This document shows, one piece after another, positions 11,926 through 23,650 of a DNA stretch of 64,000 nucleotides (the stretch's first letter is position 1; every line of letters begins with the position of its first letter). Under the pieces are notes generated by a model, which did no database searches, had not been told where the DNA came from, and was given only the letters and a program-made list of their open reading frames with translations. The stretch comes from Tolypeutes matacus (Eukaryota > Chordata > Mammalia > Cingulata > Chlamyphoridae): the NCBI GenBank assembly GCA_026826555.1, contig JAKSZT010054569.1, positions 2,153,412-2,217,411 of the forward strand, read 5' to 3'. The translations under genes were made by a program, and so were the position numbers.

Positions 11926-12183
11926 CCATCATGGAACCTATCACCAATGGATTTCTCCAGCTACACATTCTACAAGATCATGCAGAAAAAAAAAAAGAAT
12001 GAAATTATAGACATTTCTCTTATTATGATTTTTGAACCCTGCCCAAAAGCCAAAGAGTGTTTCTGATCTAAAACAGCCAAATTGGTCAAAACCAGACTTT
12101 GGAAACTCCTCAGTGATGATGTCAAGGGGAATACTCCTGTATCCTGCCCTTAGAAGCCTAAATCATTCTCTCCTTCCAGCCCA

Positions 12184-12220
12184 CACATGCACACACATTC
12201 ACACACTCACACACACACCC
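12184..12220. repeat. (CA)n-rich tract
   Basis: Interrupted CA dinucleotides. A second short CA run lies at 12635-12660, and one lies at 11155-11166. Confidence 0.8.
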
Positions 12221-13372
12221 CAGGGATCTTTTATCTGTTGAGAACTCCTAAGCACCTGGAGGAGGGCTCAGTCGATAGTATTGCTTGGCTGTTTTATTGT
12301 TACTTACCATTTCCTGTATACCAGGCACCATAGAGTTAGCTAAATCACATGCTAAATTGGCTAAATGGAAAGGCAGACAGAAAACCTAAGTTAGGCGAAG
12401 CATGATGAATATTCTCAAGGTACCAAAAGGTACAATAATGAAGAAAAAGGTCTTGTGTGAGGATCCTGTGCATTCAAATTGGTTAACTTCAGAAGAGAGG
12501 TGATGCTGGCAAGCACGGAGGAGACATCTTAAACACAGAGAGAAAAAGGATGGGAAAAGGAAGAATTATATGCAGAAGATAGTCTTGTGCCTTCATTATG
12601 TGCATAGCGCAGTGAAAGCGAACTGAGGATTGCAAAACACACACACATATACACACAAAAACAATGAGCAAGACATGGCTTTTAAACCTTGGAGAAGTCA
12701 AACCGTAGGACAACGAATGCCGAGCATATAAAGAGGCAATGAGAGTTCCACAGCTGTGAAGGGATCTGGTAGGGCTTGGGGAGAATGAAAGCAAAACAAG
12801 CTTTTGCCTCTGAGATTATGCAATGCAAATCTGAAATGTCCAGAAAACAGGAAACTTGAAGGCCTGACAGAGGAGGGAATTCATTTTGGCTGAAGTCTTT
12901 TTAATTAGAAGGAGAAGAAAGAGAGAGAGAAGAAGTGGAGGCCAGGAAGGGGTCATCCATGGAGTCAGACAGCTGATGAATAAAGCAGAAGCTGAGCCTG
13001 GGCAGGGAGGACAAAGCAGAGGAGAGTGCCAGGGGCCTGGCTGCAACACGCAGAAGGAGCCTAAGGGGACCTGGTCTGCAAAGTGGAAATCCTGTTCCTC
13101 TCTGATGCATTCCATGGGAATGGAAACCATTGGGTCAAATCACCATCCCAGACACACGAGGGCCAGCCTCACCCTCAGGAAGAAAGTTTATTTAGTGCTT
13201 CCTCCTCTGGTGAGGAGCCAGGGTTGGACCGTGATGCTTCTGGGGTACCCACTTCTGAGGCCAGCCAGGCAGCCATTCCTCTTGCCAACGCTGAACCTAA
13301 AATCCCCCGCATTCAGAGAATTAAGACCTAAGTCAGATCGGGTCTGTCCAGCATTTAAAACCCTCTAGCTTT
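12221..13372. other. Unassigned purine-rich intronic sequence
   Basis: Includes a GA-rich stretch at about 12905-12945. The frames that stay open here (about 160 codons at most) follow base composition and have no recognised domain. Confidence 0.4.
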
Positions 13373-13582
13373 AGGGGTCAGAAACTGCAGCTCTCAGCTT
13401 GTGAGCCAAGAATGGTTTTTACCTTTTTAAAGGGTTGTTGAAAATAAAGGAACTAAAACAATAAAAATTAAAAAAGAAACACAAAACAAAGGAGAATATG
13501 TGATAGACTATACATGGCCTGCAAACCCTAAAATAGTTGTTCTCTGGTCCTTTAAGAAAAAAGTTTGCCTACCACTGCTCCT
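13373..13582. mobile_element. hAT-type nonautonomous DNA transposon (MER family)
   Basis: The left end taggggtcagaaactg and the right end aaagtttgcctaccactg are diverged inverted repeats of the CAGGGGTCNGCAAACT class. Inside are 'catggcctgcaaaccctaaa' and 'ggtcctttaag', as in that family. Confidence 0.7.
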
Positions 13583-13649
13583 TTAGAAAAAATCCAGAGT
13601 TCATTATGGCTTACAGCTAGAGCCGACGGATTTGACAAACAACAACCAT

Positions 13650-13765
13650 AAAACAGGATGTCCGTACAATATTTGGGACATACTTATATTAAAAAACTAT
13701 TTGCAATTTATCTGAAATTCCAATTTAACTGGGCATCCTGTGTTTTATCTGGCAACCTGCTTACC
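13650..13765. mobile_element. Half of a palindromic DNA element
   Basis: 'gggacatacttatattaaaa', 'ttatctgaaattccaattta', 'actgggcatcctgtgtttta' and 'tctggcaacc' match one arm of a mammalian palindromic MITE. Only the start of the other arm, caggatgtcc, remains at about 13656. Confidence 0.6.
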
Positions 13766-13774
13766 AGATAGAAG

Positions 13775-13955
13775 GGGGTTGTGTAGTAGAAGCATGCACT
13801 CTGGAATCAGTCTGTCTGGGTTCACACTCTGTCACTTACATAACTGAGTGAGCATTAACCTCCTGTGCCTCGGCTCCATCGCCTGTGAAATGCGGGTTTT
13901 GGTACCTGATAGGACACCTGGAACAGAGCTTGGCACCCAAAAAGGGCCTCAGGAG
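13775..13955 (+). mobile_element. MIR SINE
   Basis: 'gcatgcactctggaatcagt', 'ctgggttcacactctgtcac' and 'acctcctgtgcctcggct' mark the 5' half of MIR, with a short 3' part. Confidence 0.85.
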
Positions 13956-13999
13956 CTCCAGCTGTGGTTGTCACCTGCTCCAGCTCCAAGCTGCCCCTC

Positions 14000-14412
14000 T
14001 GACATCACTCCTGTGCTCCCCTCCCCGTCCCCACCTCACTCTGGCTGTAGTGGCCTCCTGGCCTTCCCTGGATCCTGCTGCCCATGCTTTGCCTCCAAGC
14101 CTTTGCACACACAGCATCCTCTTCCCAGAACACGGTGCTTGTCCGTCAATGTGTGCAGGATGCGGCCCAAGGGCCTCTTCTCGAGGCCTCCCCTGGCCAC
14201 TCTACTGCTCTCTAGGCCTTTGTTCTGCTTTACTTTGTCCTAACTTTTTTCTCTAACATGGCATATATGGCCATGTTATTTCTCCCACTAGAATGTCAAC
14301 TTAGGGACGGGGTCTTCCCTGTCTCATTCACTGTTGTGTTTCTAATCCTTAGCACTGATCTGGCACTTATTTTGACGGAAAAAAAAAAAAAAAGAATGAA
14401 TAAATGCTCTGC
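14000..14412 (+). mobile_element. L2 LINE 3' end
   Basis: 'ctggccttccctggatcctg', 'cctttgcacacacagcatcc', 'cactagaatgtcaacttagg' and 'tctggcac' are in L2 order. The tail is A-rich followed by gaatgaataaatg. Confidence 0.85.
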
Positions 14413-14479
14413 TGTACTTCACCAAGGGACTTGGTTCAGAGCCAGGGAAGTGGGTATAAAGAAGTCAGGGTGTGTTTCC

Positions 14480-14850
14480 AGAGGGTCTGCTCCATGCTGG
14501 GGACAGAGTGGTGAATAAACAGGAAGGGTCCTCATCCCCCTTTGAATTTACAGCCTAGCTGGGAAGGCCGATATAACACAAACAATGATGAATGTTGAAG
14601 TCTACAAAATTTGAATGTGAAAACAGCTACCAGTAAAAAGTCCCAGGGGCCATGAGGGCATTTAGCAGGGAAGTCAGAGAAGGCTTCCTCCAAGAAGGGG
14701 CCACTGGGCTGAGTCATGCAATCAAACCAGAATTAGCCAAGTAACGAATGAGAAGAGGGAGCGGCAGGCGCCAAAGCCTGGAAGTGGTGGGGCAGGCACA
14801 GCCAGGGTTCAAGGAGCCCAGAGGAGTCCTGGAGGCCTGAGGAGGGGCCT
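14480..14850 (-). mobile_element. L2 LINE 3' end
   Basis: 'ggggacagagtggtgaataa', 'cagagaaggcttcctccaag' and 'gcgccaaagcctggaagtgg' are the antisense L2 blocks in order. It abuts a sense L2 end at 14000-14412, so two L2 ends face each other. Confidence 0.75.
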
Positions 14851-15119
14851 GGGGTCATTTGCTCTGCTACGTGTCAGGCTGCAAGCCGCCTTGAGCTCTT
14901 TTGTACCCTGGCTTGGTGCTCTGTCAGCACTGCTGGATCTGGGCTAACGGCGTGGTCCTCACTTGTACTTTCCAAAAATTGAGTTTATTTGTGTTTTTAA
15001 AGTCATTTTAGCACTGGGTGGAAAGGGATGCCCTGGAAAGCTTGAAGATTGATCAATAGGTTAATAGTATCTAGATACTACTAGATATTGTGCCACTTCC
15101 TCCCTCCATTGGGATTTCC

Positions 15120-15350
15120 TTCTTGGTGACGGTAGCCCAGTTGGAAGAGCCTTGGTTTCCAGTCAGCCCTAGGGTGACTCTCCATTCTTCCCTGACAAGC
15201 TCTGTGACCATGGACAATGAACTAAAATTTCCCCTTGTACAGGATGGGGAAGTGGGAACTAACTTGTGCCTCATAAAGTGAAGATGAGAATTAAATGAGG
15301 AGGGATGTGATGTGCAGAGTTTGTTGCCTGGCACACACAGGGCACCCAAG
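15120..15350 (+). mobile_element. MIR SINE
   Basis: 'tggaagagccttggtttcc', 'gctctgtgaccatggacaa' and 'gttgcctggcacacacaggg' follow MIR order. Confidence 0.7.
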
Positions 15351-16620
15351 AATGCCCTCCCCATTTCCCCTCTTCTCAAAATTAGCCTTCTTCCACTTGG
15401 CAGAATCCATTTTGAGGGGAAGGAAGATTTTAGGTTAGCATTTTTTTTCTCATGTATCCTTTGATATCCTGGTGCCCTGAGATAGTCTGCAGAAGTAGGT
15501 ACTGTGGTAGAATTAGGTCTATAGAGAATTCCTTTCCCAAAACTTCAACTTCCTTTTCAATGCACCAACTAGTGGTTTTTTTTCTCAGCCCAGAGCTGAA
15601 GACATTTGGGTGTTTGACACACTGGAGTTTCCTGGCAGAGCCTTTTTTTTTTTTTTTTTTTTAATGCAACAGAGGTCCTTGTGCAGGGCCACTCCCCTGT
15701 GGGGACTCAAAGCCTGTGAGTGAAATGTTGAGGTGTGTCAGAGTGAAGAGGGCTGGTTTCCAGTGGGGAGCCAGGGATGAGAGACAGGCAGCTCATAGGC
15801 AGCCGTGTTGGCCATCAGCTTCTGCAATGAAGTCACCTCATTATAGAAAATGGCCAAGAGGTCCCTCACAGCCTCTCCCCACTGTCCCCCCTACCCAGAA
15901 GTTAGTGTTGTTAGGAAAGCTTCTGGAGGAAAAACTTCATAGACATCCCTTCATAGGCAACCAAGCTCAAAAACAGCCCTTCCTACATGGCTCATACAAG
16001 CTCAGCAGCTGTGACCTTGCAGGAGAGTTCTTGCCATCTCTACGTCCATGCTGGCACCCAGCATCTCTTGAGACCTAGGGGAGATTTTGCCTTGCACATT
16101 TCCATGGTACCATTTCTCAAATGGACATAGGGACTGATGTGGTTAGAAAAATACAAACTCATTCAGAATTTTTTCTTGTTGATAAATAATAGTATCAGTG
16201 ACTATTAAAGCACAACTACTAACTATGCTTGGGTCGGCAAAAATTTTTATCCTAAAAATAGATTTTCATTCACTAAAAGGTTTCGACCATTACTTTGGAA
16301 TATTTGGTCTTCCTTTGTCACAGATGAAAAAACTGAGTTAAGGAGATGCTAATATCATGCCTGTAGTCAGCAAAGGCAGGCAGGTCCTATACTGTACTAG
16401 TTTGTGGAATGTGTGATGGGGCAGGAGGGTGCCTTTCAAACTGCCTTGTCCTCCAAATCTCCTTCTGCCAATGCCCCTGGGGGAGAGGGGATGCTGCATC
16501 CTGCTTTGCCTGTGCATGCTTACCCTTGGGTGGCCTGGATTTGAGGACCTGGCTATCTTATCTGATAAACCTGCTCCTGTGTTTGGAAATGCCTCCTGGG
16601 CTGTCAGCATCCTGTGGGGG
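15350..16620. other. Unassigned intronic sequence with a T tract
   Basis: A run of about 20 T ends at 15662. No flanking duplication, exon or known repeat was recognised. Confidence 0.4.
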
Positions 16621-16629
16621 TATATGGGA

Positions 16630-16830
16630 AGGCAGAGAGAGAGACATGGGTTTGAATCCTGTTCAGCCATTTATCATCTTTGTGGCCTGGGACAAAAAAT
16701 TTAATCTTTTTTTTTGTTTGTTATAATACCTAAATAATGGGAAAAACAATCTGCCTTGCCTTCCTCACAATGATGCTATGAAGTAAGCCAGGTGTAAGAC
16801 ATTTTGAAAACATTTAAAGCAATTCATCCC
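16630..16830 (+). mobile_element. MIR SINE
   Basis: 'catgggtttgaatcctgttc', 'tttgtggcctgggacaaa' and 'cttcctcacaatgatgctat' are in MIR order, with a T-rich expansion near 16710. Confidence 0.75.
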
Positions 16831-16839
16831 GACTGCGTT

Positions 16840-17560
16840 TAGATGTTAATGCTAAAAGCCAACTGTTCTGTTTCCTTCTGCATGTTTGCCATCAGATTCA
16901 TGGCCTGGGATTGTCAAAAACTGACCAGAAAAGGTTTCCTGGAGACTGTCAAAGGCACCCAGTTATAGTTCAGTAGGGTTGAAACCTTGGGAAGTTGCAG
17001 GATGAAATTGGAAATCGCCCTGGGTAATGGAGAGCCAAATTGGACCTTAGAGCAGGAGCACGGAGACTTATTTTTTAATGTTTCCAACATGAAAGAACAC
17101 AATTGATTTTTTTCCCTTAATCCCTCCAACTCCCTAGCTTTTATTGTTTCTAAAATAAGATAAACCAAGCAGGTGTTATTTTGGCTCTGTAAACAATCTT
17201 TATTTTTCTGGCCGATAGGAATGGAAATTGAGATGGAGACCAGGCTTGCGAGAGGGGAAGCCAGGTAATCAAGGAAATCATTGATCTTAACTTAGCCCGC
17301 TCCCACCACTTCTACAAATGCTCGTGGTGGTCACGCTTTCCCCGCCATAACTCTCACCCTCGTCGATACCTCATGAAAGCACGGAGCCTCCGGCAGTGAA
17401 ATCTTCAAATATTCTAGTTCTTTGCACGGATCAAATCACACTCATTGTTTTTTTTTTTTTTTAAGATTAGTGGCAGCTCTGGAAATAACTTGACTTTCTC
17501 GATCCAGGCAAATAATTGTGAACTGATTTTATTTTAATGCTTCTGTGATAGGGACATTGA
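16840..17560. promoter_or_regulatory. Candidate conserved noncoding element
   Basis: About 700 repeat-free bases carry a forkhead-like GTAAACAA at about 17190, ATTGTT words and CG dinucleotides kept near 17330-17390, which is unusual for decayed intron. Function and conservation are untested. Confidence 0.25.
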
Positions 17561-18039
17561 AGGGGGTTTCCATTTTATTGCACATTCGAAAGTTCCCAAC
17601 CTGATTCTCCTCCATCTGTGTGTTTCTGCCGTGGGCAGAACCGCATTAGCTTTAAAGGCCTTTTCTGCGTTTGTAGGCACTCAGCAGAATGAGGGGAGAA
17701 ATGAGACTGAATTGGTCTGGCAAAGGAAGAGGCACCGGGTTTGGTATGAGCAAGGAAGTTGGGATGCACTCAGCCCGCTCCCTCCAGTCTCAAGGCCCTG
17801 TGGCAGGTGCACAGAGGCTACTCCTCTTGGCTCCACTTGCAGACACCCAGCTAGCTGTGCTGGAGTGTGGGCATCCATCCAGCAGAGCCCCAGTCCCTTG
17901 TTCCAGCCTAAGTCCCCTTGCTCAGGCTCTGTGTGTCCCTCATTTCCTTGGCAGAGCTGGCTCACATGACAAGCCTTTTTTAAATTCCTACCTTTTAGGA
18001 CTGTTCTACAGCATTGGTGTAGCATGAGAGGGGGAAAGA

Positions 18040-18190
18040 CAGCAGGATATGGGCTACAAGGTGGTAGCTTTGGGCAATTAGCTGCGTAAGCCTCAGTTTC
18101 CTTATCTCTACAACTGGGATGACAATACCTGCACCACAGGAAGCTCAAGCATCTTAGCTATAAGTGTCATCGTTGTTATTTTATAGTTAA
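18040..18190 (+). mobile_element. MIR SINE
   Basis: 'ctttgggcaattagctgcg', 'aagcctcagtttccttatct' and 'gggatgacaatacctgc' form the MIR core. Confidence 0.75.
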
Positions 18191-19425
18191 TAGTGTTTCT
18201 AAGGTTGATGGCTATTTTGATCACCAACGATTGGGTGACTGAACAAAAGGACAGAATACTTGAACTGGAAACTGTCCTGAAAAATCTAGAACCCAAGGAT
18301 CTCATGGGTACTCCCTCTCCCTCTAGCTTGTCCTGCTCCTAAGTCACCTTATGGAAGGTAGTTCTTGCCTCAGAGTTGTCCCTCAGATTTGGTCAGCTGG
18401 GGCCCTATGCAGGCAGGGTCCTGAGAATTAGGCCTCAGAAACCAATTGTCTGGCATTATGCATTAACTCAGGGTGGCAGAAGGCGAGAGAAGCAGAGAGT
18501 GCAATCGTTACTTCAGACTAATTAATAACAAAGTTGAGATGCTCATTCCCAAGAAACAGGCCAGTTGATGCCTTCCTGGCCACTGAGGCCACAAGGGCAG
18601 GTGGGACCCCGGTGAAACTCCTTCCCCGGCCCTGCTGGGTGCAGACCCACATTAGCTATCTGGGACAGCTGTTCTCTGGCTGCTGCCGCTTCCCTGAAAT
18701 ACTTTGCTAGTGTGCTCCTTCCTGGCAAAGGCTGCCCTGAAGATACGGACTTGGATGGGTTTTCTAGAGTCAAGCTGTGTTAAGGGAAGAGGGCCCATGC
18801 TTCCGATTACTACCAGTGCCAGGTGGAATGTGTTCCCATCCTGTGTAAGGAGAGGCCCCATTTCTCCTCTGCCTGCCTTGTGGGTATCTGGGGAAGAAGT
18901 CAATAAATGAGCAGGTGTCACCTAGTTTCCATTTAGATTCCAAGCTGAACTGAAGCCATTTTTATGTGGTCCAATAAAGGACAGAGCTCACGGGGTTGGA
19001 AGCGCTGCGGGCCATGCAGGAAGCCATGACCCCATTTTCCTTGGGGACTGAGAGGGAGAATGGGGTCCCATGCTTTGCAGAGGAGCTTCCCTCTTGCTCA
19101 GCAACTGTTAGGTCTTCCCTTGGGTTTGGGCCTGAGGACTTCCTACAAGGATGGAGGGTACAGTGCAGCCGATGTCTGCTGGTTGGTGATCAGTTCCACG
19201 TGTCACTCCAGGGCCCTAAAGATGTCTATTTACCTCTATCATCTATTCAGGATTAAGGGACCTTTTCCTTTGAGTGCTGGTTCTCAGACAGGGGACTTAG
19301 GCCCCGAGGAACTGTTTTAAAAGACTCACTAGGGGCTCCAAGGCATATCATAATGTGGACGGGAATGTAGGGATGCGGTGGAGAAGCTCTCTGGTGATTT
19401 TAATCAGGTTATCTTTCCCCTAGAC
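18190..19425. other. Unassigned intronic sequence
   Basis: Nothing recognised. Open frames here overlap each other on both strands and carry no known domain. Confidence 0.4.
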
Positions 19426-19590
19426 CAGTGGTTCTCACAGTGTGGCCCCCAGACCAGAAGCATCCGCATCACCTGGAAACTTGTTAGCAATGCAGATTCT
19501 CGGGCCCCACCCCAGACCTACTGAATCAGACACTCCGAGGGTGAGACCCTCCAGGAGATACTGATGTGCTCTAAAGTGTGAGAACCACTG
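19426..19590. mobile_element. MER5-type hAT-Charlie element
   Basis: Terminal inverted repeats cagtggttctca and tgagaaccactg bound it. Inside are 'gcatcacctggaaacttgtt' and 'cgggccccaccccagaccta', as in MER5A. Near full length at 165 bp. Confidence 0.9.
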
Positions 19591-19679
19591 TCCTAAGTGG
19601 TCAAGAGGAGTGGAAGCCAGGTGAATTGTTTCTGCCCTGTACTAAGTCAGGAGACATATGCCCAACGAAATCTTCTATG

Positions 19680-19848
19680 TCAGTATTTCTTAAAGTGCAG
19701 GCCACTAACCTGCCTTCTGCTGAATTCCTCGGGGTGCTTAGGAAGTGTCAGATTTCTGGGCCCCATTTCGGATGATTCGCTGCATCAAAACCTTTGAGGT
19801 TAGGGGCATGGGACTGTGCCTGTTTAACAAACTCCCACCTCATCGCAT
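19680..19848. mobile_element. MER5-type element, diverged
   Basis: 'cagtatttcttaaagtgcag', 'tcagatttctgggcccca' and 'gtgcctgtttaacaaactcc' follow the MER5 layout. Confidence 0.65.
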
Positions 19849-19861
19849 AGACCTTGGCCAC

Positions 19862-19995
19862 CCCAAGTGTGGTACGGGGGCCAGCAGCATGGGCACCACC
19901 TGGGAGCTTGTTAGAAATGGTTAAACCTGCAGTTCTAACTCAAGGCCAGGTGATTCATACGCTCGTCAGAGCTGCTGGAGAAGCCCTGCCTTAGG
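19862..19995. mobile_element. MER5-type element, diverged
   Basis: 'gtgtggtacgggggccagca', 'gcaccacctgggagcttgtt' and 'caggtgattcatacgc' follow the MER5 layout. It is the third such copy in 570 bp. Confidence 0.75.
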
Positions 19996-20697
19996 GCTGT
20001 GCCTGGCTGAACACACCTGCTGTGTGGGGGCAGCTGATTCACAGTTCCGTCACCACCCTGTGAGTTGAAAGTGTCATTTCAAAGTAGACCAAGGGAGCTT
20101 TAAAAAGTACCAGCATCCCATGGGGTCCTGACTCAAATTTGGCCCAGTGTGTTTTTCACAGGGCACTAGAGAGGTTGGCAAAGCACTGGTGAGCCGGGAA
20201 ATTAAATCCACTCAAATGTCCTTCCAAACTGCCTTTTTGTTCTTCCCAGTGGAGCTAGGTAGCCAATCTCATCAGTTCCTTCCTACCACCTAGAGGAGCA
20301 GAGATTTAGGACTTCCATGCCTCCTCTCTTCTGTTTGTAGCTGGTTTCAGGTAGCTTCCCAGAAAGGATCTGACAGCAGTTCTTTACACATCATGTGAGT
20401 TTAGATTAAGTTATCTTCCCTCTGGGTCTTGATGCTTTAGAAGGAAAAGCTTAACAGAGTGATCAATGGCAGGTTATAGTTCTCCATCAAAGGAACTTGA
20501 GGCATCAACAGTAGATGAAAAGGTGTTTAGGGGAGGGGGTTTTCAAATTCTGAGTCTTCAGGAACACCTGAAGTCATGTCCAGTCTACTGGGAACTAATA
20601 TTTGAATCTTGCTGGCTCTTTTGTTTCTTTTTTGTGTTTTTTGGAGGGAAGTTTTTGGGCTGAAAAGTCCCTAGGGCTCTTGGAAATTCTTGGAAAT

Positions 20698-20770
20698 ATT
20701 TATGGAGTATCTATTCTGTGGCAGGCCTTGTGCTGGGGATGGGCCGTTTAAGATGATGATGCTCTTTTTG
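20698..20770 (-). mobile_element. L2 LINE 3' terminus, short
   Basis: 'gagtatctattctgtggcag' and 'ccttgtgctggggatggg' are the antisense start of an L2 end. Confidence 0.5.
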
Positions 20771-20934
20771 GTTCACCAGGTGGGAGAGACATCTCTCCTT
20801 TCCTCTTCTCACTTCAAAAACTAATGTTCCATGAGGGTGGCCCTGTAGTATCTATAAAGAATATGAGGGAAACTTCTCCATTTTTTTTTGGTATGAGAAA
20901 ACTCATTCATTCATGCATTTGTTCAACAATTATT

Positions 20935-21102
20935 ACTTTTTTCCTTTCTTTGTTTTTGTTTTTAAATGTTATTGAAGTATATCATTCATACATGAACATA
21001 CATAAACCATAAGTGTATGATAAAAGTTGTGAACTTATAAAACAAACATGTATAACATCATACAGGGCTCCTAAACATTACCCACCCACCAATACCTTGC
21101 AA
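20935..21102 (-). mobile_element. 5'-truncated L1 3' end, minus strand
   Basis: 'gttattgaagtatatcattc' and 'cataagtgtatgataaaagt' fit an L1 3' untranslated region on the minus strand, with a T-rich head at 20935-20965 as its tail. An exact 13-bp target duplication ttcaacaattatt lies at 20922-20934 and 21103-21115. Confidence 0.8.
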
Positions 21103-21119
21103 TTCAACAATTATTCTTT

Positions 21120-22576
21120 AATGTCTACTACATGTTGGTAATTGTTCCTGTGATTTGAATTTGTTTTCAGGCTTGACTATGGAAGTGATCTTTCTTGGGA
21201 ATCCTTGCTTCCAAAGACACATTTTAAAAGTTTCAGACAGTAGGAACATATCATCAAGAATAAAGCATTGATTAGAAGAGAAAAAATGGATTATCTCCCC
21301 CCACCCCGACCCTACCCCCTTCTTCCTTAGTTTACCAAAGGGGCTTTTGAAGGAAATAAAGTTGAAGTTCAAAATAAGGAGAATCTTTCTATCAGTCTGC
21401 GCTGGCCATTCGTGGATTGAATGAATGAACTGGCCATTCATGGCCCGGACAGGACTTGGAATTGGTAGAGGAGAGGTTGAAGGATCAGCTGCCATTGCCA
21501 AGGCTTTGAGAATGGACTTGTTGGCCTCTTAAAGTACCTGCCAACCCTGACATGCTGGAAAATACAGGATTGTATCAGATACGTATCAGGGACTGTGGTG
21601 CTTTGAGCATGAAGTCATCCACATAGCTTATTTCTTCTATTGTGCTTCTGCAGTATGAATAAAAGGATTGGCAAATGCAAGCTATATTCTTTTTTATCTG
21701 TCCCAGGCAAGAAGAAACTGGGGATATGGTTCAAACAAAAAGGACTGAGTAGAAAACATAAAAAGCTTAGAGCGTAATGGATATCTCAAAGCTAGCAACG
21801 GGGAAACTTACAGGAACTTTTCTTCCCAAAACTGGCCTGAAGTTCTAGAATTGTATGGGAATAACAGTTCAGCATTAAATACTATCCCTGGGTAGAAAAC
21901 TGAGAGGCTTATTTTAATTCAAATCACATTATCCTCTTATTTAAAGAGCTTAAGCAAAGCCAAACGTTGTTGCATCCCTCCCTATTTGTGCTCTAAAGAA
22001 TCAAGAGTCAAGAGGATCATAAAAGTTGCTCTACAGTTTGGATACTTGTAAATAGCTTGCCAAGACCTGGTCCAAACACTAGCTTTATGTCAGGAATGAA
22101 TTGTCAGGGGGTGGCCTCATCAACTTGGTGACATAATAACATCCCCTGAGAAAGCCTCCCCAGAGTGAATAAAAGGACAATTCCCCCTTGTTTAGAACTC
22201 TGGGGAACAGTAGACTGGAGAAGGACTGTACAAGGGCTTACTCAAAGAAAGAAAAGTATCAGGTGGGAAACCTCTGCCCCCAACCCACCCTCCTCTCCCT
22301 CATCGGTCCTGTGCAGCTTGGGGAGGTGCTCAGAGGCAGCGGCTTGGAGGCCTTCTATCAGCCACCGGGGGGTGGCAGAGATGGAATCCCATGCACAGGG
22401 ACCCAAGTCCACAGAGATCCAGGGAGGAACACAAGCCAGGGAGGAGTGAGGCATGCAAAAGGGCCCCCAGGACGGGGGTGGTGGTGGAGGGGGAGGGGGA
22501 GGGAGAGGGAAAGCAAAAATGCAAAATGGACTTTTCTGGAATGACCCACCCTTCCCTATCTGGTTCCCCAGGGTAG
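21120..22576. other. Unassigned intronic sequence
   Basis: No repeat family was recognised. The 3' part (22440-22510) is G/GA-rich, which explains the long antisense open frame across it. Confidence 0.4.
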
Positions 22577-22619
22577 AAACAAACAAACAAACAAACAAAC
22601 AAACAAACAAACAAACAAA
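22577..22619. repeat. (AAAC)n microsatellite
   Basis: About ten aaac units without interruption. Confidence 0.95.
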
Positions 22620-22819
22620 AGGGCAGGGGGAGGCTAAACTGAACTGCTGCAAGAGATGAGGATGCCAGAACTGAAAAGAGTAAGGAACATGGAGCCCTGA
22701 GTGAGGGACAGAATTATACAAATCATAGAAGCTGGGGAGAAAATTCTGCACAAACACAAACAGAACAGATCAAGATTCCTGGAGAAGGAACAGAGGAAAG
22801 GAAGTTTTCTCCTGGAGGT

Positions 22820-23080
22820 GAAACAAATCTCTGAGTCTCGGTTTCTTCATCTGTAAAATGTAATGTGAACTTTTTTTTTTTTTCCCCCAAAGCTTTCTGA
22901 CTCTAGAAAGCACTAGTTGGTTGTAAATACAGATCTTGAAAAAAAATTATGCCTGAGGTGAAGGGAGGAAGTAAGTGTGGCTTTTGTTGTTGTTAGGACT
23001 GAAACTGAAATGAGATAATTCATATAAAACATCCAGTAATATGCCTATTATATAGTCGGCACAGAGTAAAACAAGCTTAC
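22820..23080 (+). mobile_element. MIR SINE, interrupted
   Basis: 'gtctcggtttcttcatctgt' with aaaatg, then after a gap 'gagataattcatataaaac' and 'ctattatatagtcggcacag'. The middle holds a T tract at 22871-22884 and unassigned bases. Confidence 0.6.
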
Positions 23081-23169
23081 CTCTCTGATTGTTTAAATAG
23101 GCAACCACCCTCTTAGTTGTATGGTAGAAAAAGAAGTCTTTAGCATTAAGTGGTGGCTTTGAAACCTGT

Positions 23170-23650
23170 CCACATATTCTTTGATGCTCCACCCACCGAA
23201 ACGTGAAGTCTAACTCCCTTCTTGAATATGGACTTGCCTCCGCCAGTCATGCCTAACCAATAAAATGCAGCAGAAGTGAGTGACTTCTGAGGGGGCGTCG
23301 GAAAAGGTAACACAATTTCCACCTGACTCTCTCTCTCTCGGGATGCTCACCCATGGAAGCCAACTACCATGCTGCGAAGAATCCAAGCAACCACGTGAAG
23401 AGCCATTTACAGGTGTTTTAGCCACAGTCCCAGGTGAGGTCCCAGCCACAAGCCAGCATCAAACACCTGGCCTGTAGTCAAGGAGCCCCAACCTCCCAGC
23501 ATCCCATCTGACTCAGAGTGGAACAAAGATGATCTGTCCCTGCAAAGCCCTGCCCCAAATGTGGATTTGTGAGCCAAATAAACGGTGGTGATGTTTCAAG
23601 CCCTAAGTTTTGGGGTGGCCTGTTACCCAGTAAGAGACAGCTGGAACAGC
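23170..23650 (+). mobile_element. MLT1-type LTR (ERVL-MaLR)
   Basis: 'cccttcttgaatatggactt', 'ccaataaaatgcagcagaag', a 'gctcacccatggaagcc' block, 'gagccaaataaacggtggtg' (polyadenylation signal) and 'aagccctaagttttggggtg' appear in MLT1 order. This is a solo LTR with no internal genes. Confidence 0.88.

Noticed and set aside
12886..13368. 160-codon open frame
   Set aside because: GA-rich sequence keeps the frame open; no domain, splice context or second-strand asymmetry.
17681..18148. 155-codon antisense open frame
   Set aside because: Overlaps open frames on the other strand and runs into a MIR; no domain.
22242..22757. 171-codon antisense open frame, the longest in the window
   Set aside because: It runs through (AAAC)n and G-rich tracts, giving repeats of V-C-L-F and P. 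Pure low-complexity artefact.
23170..23650. Possible provirus around the LTRs (also 58924-59589)
   Set aside because: Only solo LTR-type sequence is present; no gag, pol or env sequence and no partner LTR.
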